Shown here: in pieces, positions 18,255 through 26,508 of the stretch
Layout: each line of letters opens with the position of its first letter
Position numbering within the stretch: the first letter of the stretch is position 1
Assembly: GCF_963455295.1 (NCBI RefSeq)
Contig: NZ_OY734020.1
Location: forward strand, 806,001-870,000
Direction of reading: 5' to 3'
Source of the DNA: Candidatus Thiodiazotropha sp. CDECU1
GTDB lineage: Bacteria > Pseudomonadota > Gammaproteobacteria > Chromatiales > Chromatiaceae
Length of the DNA stretch: 64,000 nt
The notes under the pieces: model-generated
Seen by the model: the letters and a program-made list of their open reading frames with translations, nothing else
Database searches by the model: none
What the model was told of the DNA's origin: nothing
Translations under genes and position numbers: made by a program

Positions 18255-19073
18255 ATGGGTATAGAGGCACAGAGTCTTTTTCAGTCAGCCAGGGGCTGTC
18301 TGTTGTCAGAATCGGTGGATGAGAAGCTGCGACTTACCGAATTGACGGCGAATGCCTGGCTGGCCGGCGAACTGGTACTAGCAGGTTGGACTCCCTGCGA
18401 GTCAATCACTCAGGCGGGACGTCCGCAAGCACCTGAGTTGGTCCATCCGAGCCGGCTGCCGAGGCGCGGCCTGGGGAGTGAGCAGGGTCGTCTGGCGCTG
18501 ATTCACGCGATTGCCCATATTGAGTTTAATGCCATCAATCTGGCCTGGGATGCGGTACAACGCTATCCGGAGATGCCCAGGGCCTTTTATGATGATTGGA
18601 TCCAGGTGGCACGGGAAGAGGTCCACCATTTTCGTCTGCTGCGTGAACGGCTGCATGCCGGTGGAGCGGAGTATGGTGATTTTCCAGGTCATAACGGTTT
18701 GTGGGAGATGGCGCAGAGGACGGCCCACGATCCATTGATCAGAATGGCCTTGGTGCCGCGTATGCTCGAGGCCCGGGGATTGGACGTGACACCGGGTATC
18801 ATGCGCCGTTTCAAGGCGATTGGTGATCATGAAACGGTAGCGGTGCTGGAGATCATTCTGCGGGAAGAGGTTGGGCATGTTCAGTTCGGCAGCCGCTGGT
18901 TCCACTATCTCTGTCAACAGCGGGAGTTGGATCCGGAACAGGCCTATTTTGACCTGCTTGAGAATTTTCTGAACGGTGAAATCCGCTGCCCGCTGCATCA
19001 CCAGGCGAGGCGGGAGGCAGGTTTCAGCAAACGGGAGCTAAACCGCCTGGAGGCGTTATGTACAGAGGGCTGA
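18255..19073 (+). CDS. DUF455 ferritin-like protein
   Basis: 272 aa from ATG 18255, chosen because a GGGAG site lies 5-6 nt upstream and it sits 1 nt after the preceding stop; a TTG six codons earlier is less likely. The DUF455 pattern of carboxylate-bridged di-iron proteins is visible: IAHIEFNAINLAWDA, AREEVHHF (EXXH) and LREEVGHVQFG (EXXXH). A MiaE-like hydroxylase role has been proposed for such folds, but the substrate is unknown. Co-transcribed with the glycerate kinase and overlaps the next gene by 16 nt. Confidence 0.85.
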   Translation: MGIEAQSLFQSARGCLLSESVDEKLRLTELTANAWLAGELVLAGWTPCESITQAGRPQAPELVHPSRLPRRGLGSEQGRLALIHAIAHIEFNAINLAWDAVQRYPEMPRAFYDDWIQVAREEVHHFRLLRERLHAGGAEYGDFPGHNGLWEMAQRTAHDPLIRMALVPRMLEARGLDVTPGIMRRFKAIGDHETVAVLEIILREEVGHVQFGSRWFHYLCQQRELDPEQAYFDLLENFLNGEIRCPLHHQARREAGFSKRELNRLEALCTEG

Positions 19074-19780
19074 TCAGGGTTTACCTGGCCTGGATGGCGC
19101 TGTTATCTGTGCTGTTACCGGGAAAGGAGGTGCTTGCTGATGAGCGCCAGGCCGGACTCCTGCAGTTTGCTGTGCGTGATGCGAACGGGAGTGAGGTGAC
19201 CAGCCGGCTACTGGTCACACCGAGCATGTTGCGTATTGAGCAGCAAGGGCAGGATAGGGGTTACATCCTCTACGACAGAGAGGCAGCGACGATCTATAGC
19301 GTGACCCCGGAGGAGCGATCGATTCTGGTTATCCAACCGCAACCCAACCGCGTGCAAATCCCGCAGCAGATGAGACTGAGGGTCGAACAGGTGGTCGACT
19401 TCGATGGCCCTGACATCGGCGGCAGTAAACCGCAACACTGGCGACTGATTGTGAATGATACTACCTGCCGCAACGTGATCCTGGCGCCAGGTTTGATGAC
19501 AGACGCGCTGGCGGTGTATGGGGACTATTTAACCCTCCTGGCAAATCAGCACTACCTGAGCCTGGACGCCATCCCCGCCGAGTATCGGGATGTATGTGAC
19601 GATGCCATTCATGTCTTCGCCCCCGTCCTGTTATTGCAGAAAGGACTACCGATCCGGGTGTGGGATCAAGATGGTACTCAGGAGAGGTTGCTGGATTACT
19701 CCAGCCAGCATAGAGTCAGTTCCAATCTATTTCGTTTGCCCGAGGACTATGAGCAAGTGCCGATGAGCGGCGTGCGTTGA
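19058..19780 (+). CDS. periplasmic protein of unknown function
   Basis: 240 aa. A Sec-type signal peptide (hydrophobic residues 8-27, cut after EVLA or so) precedes a beta-rich body with YILYDREAATIYSVTPEERSILVI, similar in style to DUF4412-type proteins that bind or sense outer-membrane lipids; I cannot assign a family securely. Two Cys (TTCRN, DVCDD) may be paired. It overlaps the DUF455 gene, has a GGAGG site inside it, and ends a three-gene unit. Confidence 0.7.
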   Translation: MYRGLIRVYLAWMALLSVLLPGKEVLADERQAGLLQFAVRDANGSEVTSRLLVTPSMLRIEQQGQDRGYILYDREAATIYSVTPEERSILVIQPQPNRVQIPQQMRLRVEQVVDFDGPDIGGSKPQHWRLIVNDTTCRNVILAPGLMTDALAVYGDYLTLLANQHYLSLDAIPAEYRDVCDDAIHVFAPVLLLQKGLPIRVWDQDGTQERLLDYSSQHRVSSNLFRLPEDYEQVPMSGVR

Positions 19781-19813
19781 CTGGTTTTGCCTGGGTCAGC
19801 TCAGGGATTGCCG

Positions 19814-20539
19814 CTAGGCGAATATCTCTCTGCTGAAACCGTCGGCGGTGACGCAAAGCATCTCACCGTGATCCTGGTGCCATTCCGCCAATACATGCCG
19901 GTAATGGCGCTGGCCCGCGAGCTCGATGACATGGTCCGCAGGACGATGGGTATGGCCATGGATCAGACGTTGCGTCTGATATTCCACGAAATAGGACGCC
20001 ACAGTCTCCTGATTGACATCCATGATCGATTCCGGTTTCAGTGATTTGGCCTCGCCACTCTTGGCCCGGTAGCTGTTTGCCAGGGTCAATCGCTGTTGAA
20101 TCGATTGGCTGAGCAGGCGCTTGATATTCTCCGGATCACGTATTTCCCGGCGAAATTCCATATAGGCCTGATCGTCGGTACACAACAGATCGCCGTGCAT
20201 CAGCAGGGTTGGACTGCCGTACAGATCCACCAGGGTAGGATCCTGCAACAGGGTGGCCCCGGTATCCCTGCAAAAGTCATCCCCAATGAGAAAATCCCTA
20301 TTGCCGTGCATCAACCACAACCGGGTGCCGGATTGGCTGAGTCGTCGCATAGCCTGCTTTATGCTTGGAATCGGTGGTGCTTCATAGTCATCCCCCACCC
20401 AGGCATCGAACAGGTCACCCAGGATATAGAGATGGTCCGCCTTTGGGGCCCGGTCTGTGAGGAAACGAAGGAATAGCTGCACCTGATCCATCCGCTCGAT
20501 GGATAGGTGCAGATCAGATATAAACAGCTGTTGGGTCAC
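19814..20539 (-). CDS. lpxH: UDP-2,3-diacylglucosamine diphosphatase LpxH
   Basis: 241 aa calcineurin-type metallophosphoesterase. All metal motifs are present: ISDLHLS (residues 7-13), GDLFDAWVGDD (41-51), HGNRDF, MHGDLLC and HGHTHRP. LpxH removes UMP from UDP-2,3-diacylglucosamine to give lipid X in lipid A synthesis, at the inner face of the inner membrane. It overlaps the upstream ppiB by 4 nt (ATGA), an arrangement also seen in other Gammaproteobacteria. Confidence 0.95.
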   Translation of the reverse strand: MTQQLFISDLHLSIERMDQVQLFLRFLTDRAPKADHLYILGDLFDAWVGDDYEAPPIPSIKQAMRRLSQSGTRLWLMHGNRDFLIGDDFCRDTGATLLQDPTLVDLYGSPTLLMHGDLLCTDDQAYMEFRREIRDPENIKRLLSQSIQQRLTLANSYRAKSGEAKSLKPESIMDVNQETVASYFVEYQTQRLIHGHTHRPADHVIELAGQRHYRHVLAEWHQDHGEMLCVTADGFSREIFA

Positions 20540-21024
20540 TCAGAGATTTCAGCCTTCTCGATCACAATATCCTCCACCGGCACATCCTGGTGTCCTGCCT
20601 GGGTGGTGGTGGCTGTCCCTTTGATCTGGTTGATCACGTCCATACCGCTGGTGACCTTGCCGAAAACGCAGTAGCCCCAGCCATCCTGACCCGGATGGTC
20701 AAGGAATTTGTTATTCGCCACATTGATGAAAAATTGCGCAGTGGCGGAATGGGGTTCCATGGTTCGCGCCATGGCAATGGTGCCAATCTCATTTGACAGG
20801 CCGTTCTTGGCCTCATTCTCAATCGGCTCACCGGTCTGTTTCTGGATCATGCCGGGCAGAAAGCCACCTCCCTGGATCATGAAATTATCGATGACCCGAT
20901 GAAAGATTGTGCCGTCGAAAAAGCCATCCTGTACATATTGTTTGAAGTTGTCACAGGTTTTCGGGGCATTGGCCTCGTCCAGTTCAATGACGATGGGGCC
21001 GAGATTTGTTGTCAATGTGATCAT
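20536..21024 (-). CDS. ppiB: cytoplasmic peptidyl-prolyl isomerase B (cyclophilin)
   Basis: 162 aa, no signal peptide. Cyclophilin signatures FHRVIDNFMIQGGGF and ATAQFFINVANN, with the catalytic Arg in FHRV. It catalyses cis-trans isomerisation of Xaa-Pro bonds in the cytoplasm. Coupled with lpxH and preceded by the periplasmic paralogue ppiA. Confidence 0.94.
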   Translation of the reverse strand: MITLTTNLGPIVIELDEANAPKTCDNFKQYVQDGFFDGTIFHRVIDNFMIQGGGFLPGMIQKQTGEPIENEAKNGLSNEIGTIAMARTMEPHSATAQFFINVANNKFLDHPGQDGWGYCVFGKVTSGMDVINQIKGTATTTQAGHQDVPVEDIVIEKAEISE

Positions 21025-21062
21025 GAAATATCCTGTTTGCAGTAGCTTGAGTGTAAAATGGT

Positions 21063-21632
21063 TTACTCGAGAACAGTGACCTTCTCGATGATGATGGGAG
21101 ACTTGGGAACATTGCGCATACCTCCGGTAACTCCGATAGGTTGCTTGGCGATAGTGTCTACAATCTCCATGCCCTTGGTGACTTCACCAAATACAGCATA
21201 ACCCCAGCCGTCCTGCCCGGGATAATCGAGAAAGCCATTGTCTTTATGGTTGATAAAGAATTGGGCTGTCGCGGAATGGGGTGCGGAGGTTCGCGCCATG
21301 GCAATGGTGCCGCGCCTGTTTTTCAAGCCGTTGTTTGCTTCATTTTCCACCGGGTCCCGGGTCTGCTTCTTATCCATGGATTCGGTGAAACCTCCGCCCT
21401 GGATCATGAAGTCTTTGATGACGCGGTGGAAGATTGTGCCGTTGTAGAAGCCATCCCGGGCATATTGGACGAAGTTCTCGACGGTTTTTGGCGCCTTCTC
21501 CTTGTTTAGTGACACTTCGATTTCGCCCATCGATGTCTTCATCAATACCTGTACCTGGTCAGCCCAAGCGTTGACGGATAAAAAGGCCATTAACAACAGG
21601 CATGGGAGTAGGGTAAGTGGTGTTTTTTTCAT
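21063..21632 (-). CDS. ppiA: periplasmic peptidyl-prolyl isomerase A (cyclophilin)
   Basis: 189 aa from ATG 21632, chosen because it gives a clean signal peptide (MKKTPLTLLPCLLLMAFLSV, cut after NAWA); an upstream TTG-type start would bury it. Cyclophilin core FHRVIKDFMIQGGGF and ATAQFFINHKDN. It assists folding of exported proteins. About half its positions match the downstream ppiB, so the two derive from a duplication. Same transcription unit as ppiB and lpxH. Confidence 0.93.
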   Translation of the reverse strand: MKKTPLTLLPCLLLMAFLSVNAWADQVQVLMKTSMGEIEVSLNKEKAPKTVENFVQYARDGFYNGTIFHRVIKDFMIQGGGFTESMDKKQTRDPVENEANNGLKNRRGTIAMARTSAPHSATAQFFINHKDNGFLDYPGQDGWGYAVFGEVTKGMEIVDTIAKQPIGVTGGMRNVPKSPIIIEKVTVLE

Positions 21633-21745
21633 GGAATCCTCATGGTTAGCACTTTCCAGTCGGTGCATCATAACGGTTCGCTGGCGGCTTAAAAAGGGGG
21701 GATGGGTCTATTTGCAGTACCGGTCAGGGGGTTACTACAGGAAAT

Positions 21746-21776
21746 AAAAAAGCCATGCGCGCCGGCATGGCTTTTT
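21746..21776. terminator. rho-independent terminator
   Basis: Stem gccatgc / gcatggc flanked by A-run and T-run, directly downstream of the cytochrome gene on the minus strand and upstream of ppiA. Confidence 0.8.
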
Positions 21777-21803
21777 AGGTGCTGAGTAAGGAGGTATATG
21801 AGG

Positions 21804-22184
21804 TCAGTTGTTTTCGGCCCCCTGAGCAATCCAGTTTTCGATCACGGCGATCTCCACCTCACTTAACGCCTCCTTGCCATGGGGCATGCGAATCGACGGA
21901 TCGACCTTGCCGGCAACCAGGCGGTAAAACGAGCTGGAGAGCGGATCGCCGGCCACCACCACGGGGCCAAACTTGGTGCCTTTCATCAGGCTTGCATAGC
22001 TCGCGGTGATAAAACCGCTGGCTTCTGCTCCTGCCCCCCCGGATAGATGACATTCTGTGCAATATTTGTCGACCAACGGTTTGACCTCTGACTTGAAACT
22101 TACCGGCGCCGGCCCGGCACTGCAGCCCACCAAAAGGGAGGCGCAGAGTGTCGATGAAAGTAAGAGAGTCGTGCTACTAGACAT
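21804..22184 (-). CDS. c-type cytochrome lipoprotein
   Basis: 126 aa. A lipobox (LLVGC, Cys near residue 21) suggests attachment to a membrane facing the periplasm. One haem site CTECH at about residues 42-46, and a likely distal Met in IRMPHGKEALSE. The layout EVKPLVDKYCTECH...MPHG resembles PSCyt1/planctomycete-type cytochrome c domains. Electron partner unknown. A second small cytochrome lies 163 bp upstream in the same orientation. Confidence 0.8.
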   Translation of the reverse strand: MSSSTTLLLSSTLCASLLVGCSAGPAPVSFKSEVKPLVDKYCTECHLSGGAGAEASGFITASYASLMKGTKFGPVVVAGDPLSSSFYRLVAGKVDPSIRMPHGKEALSEVEIAVIENWIAQGAENN

Positions 22185-22299
22185 TGAAGAGCTCCTTAAT
22201 GAATCTATTTATAGGATTGACTGTTTTAACCCGCACAGTAATCCACTTGGTATGTCCAACCTAAAGTACTGCTTCCATTATAAGGAAGAATAATTTTGC

Positions 22300-22320
22300 C
22301 TGCATACCCCTGATATGCAG
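22300..22320 (-). terminator. possible weak terminator hairpin
   Basis: Seven-base stem ctgcata / tatgcag with a short loop, just downstream of the small cytochrome c gene on the minus strand. The following AT stretch is short, so termination strength is uncertain. Confidence 0.3.
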
Positions 22321-22347
22321 AAGGGTCCATCGGGGCAAAGACGACGC

Positions 22348-22665
22348 CTATTTAAGGGTCATTACCCAGCTAACTACACCCTTTATATCATCTAGACTCG
22401 CCTGGCTAGGTGGCATGGCGACACTACCCCAAACCAGGGGTTCACCGGGTGTGCTTCCTGCTTTTACTTTCGCTGCGAGTCGGTCAACAGCACCAGCTTC
22501 ACTGCTGTATTTAGCAGCGACTTCCTTGAAGGCCGGTCCAACCAGCTTCGCATCGGCTTTATGGCAGCCAAGGCAACCCGAGCGCATGGCCAGGGTCTGG
22601 TCAGCTATTACGCCATGGGTGAAGAGTGTTGCCAGAATCATTGAAGCAATTGCGATTTTGCGCAT
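22348..22665 (-). CDS. small periplasmic cytochrome c (class I, c551/c552-like)
   Basis: 105 aa from ATG 22665, chosen because it begins a proper signal peptide (MRKIAIASMILATLF, cut after VIA). Haem site CLGCHKADAK and axial Met in GSVAMPPSQ near the C-terminus, with the terminal helix VVSWVMTLK typical of cytochrome c551/c552. A soluble electron carrier; it could accept electrons from sulfur or hydrogen oxidation pathways, which is inferred only from the genome context. Confidence 0.88.
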   Translation of the reverse strand: MRKIAIASMILATLFTHGVIADQTLAMRSGCLGCHKADAKLVGPAFKEVAAKYSSEAGAVDRLAAKVKAGSTPGEPLVWGSVAMPPSQASLDDIKGVVSWVMTLK

Positions 22666-23020
22666 CAGAAAACTCCAAAACAGTTTCATACCGGTCATAC
22701 CGGGTGCAAAAACACCGGTAGCTGACCCTATTTAGTCCACATACACTGTGTCGGGAGACGCCCCGGATTCTTTAGCACTCTCATTGATGACAGGGTGAAG
22801 GCCCATATCAAATAGCATGTGGAGCCATTATTGGGTATGAATAGTCTTCTGTTTTACTCTGTTATGCGGATGGCGTAAAAAAATCCGCTATCAATCCTCT
22901 AAGTTTCTGTCCCGCCCTGATATTTGCTTGAAAATCAGTAAATTTACTCAAGAGTTTCCATATGTTGCCGAGAAATAGAGACAGATACCCAGTTTGTTTC
23001 ATTTGAGAGAAGGTTTGACC
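22666..23020. other. intergenic region between cytochrome and chemoreceptor
   Basis: 355 bp holding the divergent promoters of the cytochrome c and chemoreceptor genes. I see no gene, RNA or clear repeat in it. Confidence 0.5.
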
Positions 23021-24628
23021 ATGAGTAAGTACATCTCGGTGCAGTGGAAGATTCTGACCCCGATGGCCCTGATTTTTATACTCATCATGTCAGTTGTAAC
23101 CATCTATTCTGCACACCAGCAAAAGGATCGCTTGCTAAGACTGACGGAGAATCAGATATTTGATGTGCTGCATGGTTACCTCGACAGTATGAATGCCATG
23201 ATGTTTACCGGGACCATGGGCAACAGGGAGATGTTGAAACAGAAGATCGAAAAACGTGACGGTGTACTGGAAGTGCGCATGCTGCGTGGAGAGGCGGTAA
23301 ACAAGACGTTTGGCGCAGGATTCGATCATGAGAAGCCCTTGGACGACCTTGATAAGCGTGCCTTGAATGGTGAGCAGATTGTTCAAGTGGAGGAGATCAA
23401 AGGGGAGCGGATTGTCACCATTATCGAACCCTTTGCCGCCGTATCCGACCGAAATGGCACCAACTGTTTGACTTGCCATGCGTTGCCGGAAGGGACGATC
23501 CTTGGTGCGGGCAGACTGACATTCTCTCTGGGAGAGCGGGATAAGGCGATCGATCACGAGCTGCTGGTCGGCGCCGCGATCAACTTTCTTGTGCTACTGG
23601 TCGGACTTTTCATTATCAATATGATCATGCGCAGGGTCGTGATCAAGCCGTTGTATGGTCTACGCAGCACCATGGAGCAGATCGGCGCCGATGCCGATTT
23701 ACGTCCGCGGGTGACCCTTGGCGCGAATGATGAGTTTCATCAGGTTGGTACCGCCGTCAATACCATGTTGGACAAATTTCAACCGACGATCACCGATCTG
23801 GCTCAAACCATGGATGGATTAGCAAACTCCGCCGAACAGCTGGCGACGGTCACGAAGACCACCCGTGATGGGGTGGATCAGCAGGAAAAAGAGACCACCC
23901 AACTGACGGTAGCTATCGGTGAACTCAGCCTGGCGGCTGAAGAGGTGGCGAAAAATGCGGCCGGCGCGGAACATGCGGCGGTTGAGGCGAGATCCAATGC
24001 GGGAGACGGCAGCGATGTGGTGGCCCAAGTATCCGACTCCATCAAACGTCTGGCCAAGCGGGTCGACGATGCCGCTGTGGTTGTGCGCCAACTGGCTGAG
24101 GGTACGCAAAGCATCGGCCAGGTTTCTGAGTCGATCACCGCGATCGCCGAACAGACCAATCTACTTGCCCTGAACGCGGCTATCGAGGCGGCGCGGGCCG
24201 GTGAGCAGGGTCGCGGTTTCGCCGTGGTGGCTGACGAGGTACGCAACCTGGCGCAACGCACCCAGGAAGCGACCCATGAGATTCAGGATATCATCGAGCA
24301 GTTGGTATCGGCCTCCAACCAGGCGGTTAAGGTAATGGATGGCAGTAAGAAAGAGGCTGACCAAAGCGTTACCGACTCCAACCGAGCGGGCGATGCCTTG
24401 GCGCAGATTGCCAACGCGGTGGAGTCTATCAGTGAGATGAATTCCCTGATCGCCACCGCAGCCTCAGAACAAACCTCCGTGGCCAGTGAAATCAACAAGA
24501 ACATCATTGCCATCAATGAGGTATCCCACCAGACAGCCGAGGGGACCTGCCGCACACTTAAAGAGAGTGAAGAGGTCGCCCAGATCTCTGCTCAGCTGGA
24601 TCAGATGGTCAATCAGTTCAAGGTTTGA
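23021..24628 (+). CDS. methyl-accepting chemotaxis protein with haem-c sensor
   Basis: 535 aa from ATG 23021 (gagagaagg upstream); a start nine codons earlier is less likely. Order: TM1 (residues ~12-32), periplasmic domain with one haem-c motif CLTCH near residue 150, TM2 (~185-205), HAMP, then the methyl-accepting signalling domain with the conserved hairpin tip [19 protein letters not shown]. No CheR-binding pentapeptide at the C-terminus. A covalent haem in the sensor suggests taxis to redox state, O2, NO or CO (inference from haem-sensing receptors of Geobacter type). A solitary receptor gene without che genes nearby. Confidence 0.9.
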   Translation: MSKYISVQWKILTPMALIFILIMSVVTIYSAHQQKDRLLRLTENQIFDVLHGYLDSMNAMMFTGTMGNREMLKQKIEKRDGVLEVRMLRGEAVNKTFGAGFDHEKPLDDLDKRALNGEQIVQVEEIKGERIVTIIEPFAAVSDRNGTNCLTCHALPEGTILGAGRLTFSLGERDKAIDHELLVGAAINFLVLLVGLFIINMIMRRVVIKPLYGLRSTMEQIGADADLRPRVTLGANDEFHQVGTAVNTMLDKFQPTITDLAQTMDGLANSAEQLATVTKTTRDGVDQQEKETTQLTVAIGELSLAAEEVAKNAAGAEHAAVEARSNAGDGSDVVAQVSDSIKRLAKRVDDAAVVVRQLAEGTQSIGQVSESITAIAEQTNLLALNAAIEAARAGEQGRGFAVVADEVRNLAQRTQEATHEIQDIIEQLVSASNQAVKVMDGSKKEADQSVTDSNRAGDALAQIANAVESISEMNSLIATAASEQTSVASEINKNIIAINEVSHQTAEGTCRTLKESEEVAQISAQLDQMVNQFKV

Positions 24629-24647
24629 TGGGGTAGAATCGGGACCG

Positions 24648-24663
24648 CCCGGCGAAAGCCGGG
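24648..24663. terminator. hairpin between convergent genes
   Basis: Perfect cccggc / gccggg stem with a GAAA tetraloop between the chemoreceptor (+) and hybE (-) stop codons. No clear T-run on either strand, so terminator function is plausible but not certain. Confidence 0.4.
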
Positions 24664-25263
24664 TCAGGTCTCCCGATGATAGATACTACGTAATAATTCC
24701 CGACGTGATATCGGCGACTCCTGGTTCTCTTCTCCGCTGTCTAATGTCTGTTCGGCAACGGCAAAACCGTCGACGTCGATATCGGCCTCTTCCTCTCCGC
24801 GCAATATTCGCCCGAGCAGCTCTTCGTCATAGGGATCTTCGTCCGGCTGTTCGACCTCGACCATCAAGGTCTGCATAAAACTTCTCGCAGCCGCCTCTGC
24901 ATGCTCCTGATCGACGAACTCATGCATGGGGGAGTAGAGGGAATGGGTCTGACAGCAACCGATACCGTCAATCTCGTTGACCATGAACTTGTATTGGTTG
25001 GCGGGAAAACGGTGGGGCTGTTTGTGCCCCAGTGCCATATCGCTCCAGTCCTCGTCTTCGCCAGGAAACATCATCAAATTCATCATCCAGGGGGTGATGA
25101 TGACGCCGACAACACGTCCCTCAAATTCCTGGAAACCTACGCTCTTCACCTTCAGCATGGGATTGAGCAGGGGGATTCCCTGCATCTGTTCCTGCTCGAT
25201 GCGCAGGAAAACATCTTCGATCTGTTGGGTTAGTGCTTTCAGGTCAGTCATATCGGTGCTCAT
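24664..25263 (-). CDS. hybE: [NiFe]-hydrogenase assembly chaperone HybE
   Basis: 199 aa from ATG 25263 (the longer frame upstream reads through a repeat and is discarded). The HybE/HupJ domain is clear: IPLLNPMLKVKSVGF, VGVIITPWMMNLMMFPG and FPANQYKFMVNE, residues ~20-130. The acidic C-terminal extension (DPYDEELLGRILRGEEEAD) is longer than in E. coli. Family role: chaperone for maturation and Tat export of the hydrogenase small/large subunits. Last gene of the hyb operon, separated from hypC by a REP-like repeat. Confidence 0.9.
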   Translation of the reverse strand: MSTDMTDLKALTQQIEDVFLRIEQEQMQGIPLLNPMLKVKSVGFQEFEGRVVGVIITPWMMNLMMFPGEDEDWSDMALGHKQPHRFPANQYKFMVNEIDGIGCCQTHSLYSPMHEFVDQEHAEAAARSFMQTLMVEVEQPDEDPYDEELLGRILRGEEEADIDVDGFAVAEQTLDSGEENQESPISRRELLRSIYHRET

Positions 25264-25446
25264 TGTGGCTCGTTTAGGCACTCCCTGCCCTGCAAAAAAA
25301 ATCGTCCATTCCTTAAGTAGGGTGGGGCAGGGCCCCACCCTACACACTACACGCGTAGGGTGCGGCTTGCCGCACCGAAAAATCCGAACATCGGGGCACA
25401 ATGGTGCGGCTCGCCGCACCCTACGTACCTTATAAACACTTCCGGT
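25264..25446. repeat. REP-like palindromic repeats between hypC and hybE
   Basis: Two palindromes: gtagggtggggcagggcccc... and a longer one with arms gtagggtgcggc / gccgcaccctac around the core gaaaaatccgaacatcgggg. The same core occurs on the other side of hypC, and a fragment follows cysS. They lie inside the hyb operon. Confidence 0.8.
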
Positions 25447-25719
25447 TCAGGGCTGCCCGAGGCCGGGAAAGTAGTGATCCACATCGATGTCCTTATTCTC
25501 GCTCATGATGGCGCTGAGTCCATCCAGGGCCTTATCGATATTGCGTGCATCCTCTTCGCTGATCACCTCTCGTGCGGAGCCAAGAAAGGTCAGCAACCAG
25601 GTCCCCACAGGTTGGGATCCGGTCAGCATCATATTGATCTGCTCCTCCCCACTGCGGGTGCGGCAGCGGGCGACGAAATCACCTGCCTCGATCACTTGGG
25701 CGGGGATGCCTACGCACAT
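25447..25719 (-). CDS. hypC: hydrogenase maturation factor HypC/HupF
   Basis: 90 aa, starting with the obligatory MCVGIPAQV whose Cys2 binds the Fe(CN)2CO intermediate and HypD (family knowledge). Typical length. It delivers the iron centre to the large subunit precursor. The E. coli hyb operon carries the paralogue hybG in a comparable place. The C-terminal DIDVDHYFPGLGQP is longer than in HypC proper and may mark the HupF subtype. Confidence 0.93.
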   Translation of the reverse strand: MCVGIPAQVIEAGDFVARCRTRSGEEQINMMLTGSQPVGTWLLTFLGSAREVISEEDARNIDKALDGLSAIMSENKDIDVDHYFPGLGQP

Positions 25720-25926
25720 CGCTGTTTCTTCTTTAATTCAATGAGTCCGCAAATGAACGCGAATAAACGCAAATGGTTCACACGTAGGGTGCGGCTTGCC
25801 GCACCGAAAAATCCGAACATCGGGGCACAATGGTGCGGCAAGCCGCACCCTACGCCTATTTCGGGTTTAATGGTGGGGCAGGGCCCCACCCTACACGTTG
25901 TCATAAAATATTCGCGGTGAATCATT
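25720..25926. repeat. REP-like palindromic repeats between hybD and hypC
   Basis: Contains the same gtagggtgcggc...gccgcaccctac palindrome, with the same core as the copy on the other side of hypC, and a gtggggcagggccccaccc palindrome. The order of the two palindromes is reversed relative to the other copy, so hypC sits between two near-mirror repeat islands. Confidence 0.8.
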
Positions 25927-26484
25927 TCATCCTGCCAAACCCGCTGCGGCCTCGAACTCGGCCTCCCGTTTCCAGTGCCCACTGCGTGCCTGGGAGCGGG
26001 ATTCGAGTGCTATGCCCAGCGAAGCCAACTCGTCCACCAGCATCTGCACCATGGCCTGCAGTCCCTCCTCTGCCTCGGGAGTCAGACCCAGCCGGTTCTC
26101 CAGGGAGTGGGGCACCATGCCGACGATGGTGACCTGCTCCGGTGTCTCACCCTTGAGAGTGAGCAGGGCGAGCAGATCTGAGACACCGAGCTGATGGTTG
26201 GATAGCTTGGTCTGAAAAAAGGCCGGAATCTCATGGTTGGCGATGCGTACCAGGCTGCCATAGGGTGCGCCGGTATTCACCGCATCGGCGATGATCAGGT
26301 TATCCGCCTGGCGCATCGGTTCGAACAACTCCATGCCCGTGGTGCCGCCATCGACGACCTCCACACCAGTGGGGATGTGATAGCGGTTCACCAGCTCCTC
26401 AACGGCGCGGACGCCAATACCTTCATCCTGCATCAACACGTTGCCCATGCCGATCACCAGGGTCTTTTTTACACTTTTTTCCAT
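25927..26484 (-). CDS. hybD: hydrogenase maturation endopeptidase (HybD/HyaD family)
   Basis: 185 aa. LVIGMGNVLMQDEGIGVRAVEEL carries the first metal ligand (Glu ~21), LIIADAVN the second (Asp), and LSNHQLGVSDLL the third (His). The enzyme cuts the C-terminal tail of the [NiFe] large subunit once nickel is inserted. Its substrate HybC is encoded 24 bp upstream. The last ~25 residues are alanine- and glutamate-rich and extend beyond the usual family length. Confidence 0.92.
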   Translation of the reverse strand: MEKSVKKTLVIGMGNVLMQDEGIGVRAVEELVNRYHIPTGVEVVDGGTTGMELFEPMRQADNLIIADAVNTGAPYGSLVRIANHEIPAFFQTKLSNHQLGVSDLLALLTLKGETPEQVTIVGMVPHSLENRLGLTPEAEEGLQAMVQMLVDELASLGIALESRSQARSGHWKREAEFEAAAGLAG

Positions 26485-26508
26485 TCAGGAACTCCCAGGC
26501 TGCAATCT

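Noticed and set aside
25264-25926. CRISPR array
   Set aside because: Repeats are few, palindromic and unevenly spaced, with repeated 'spacers'; they are REP-like elements.
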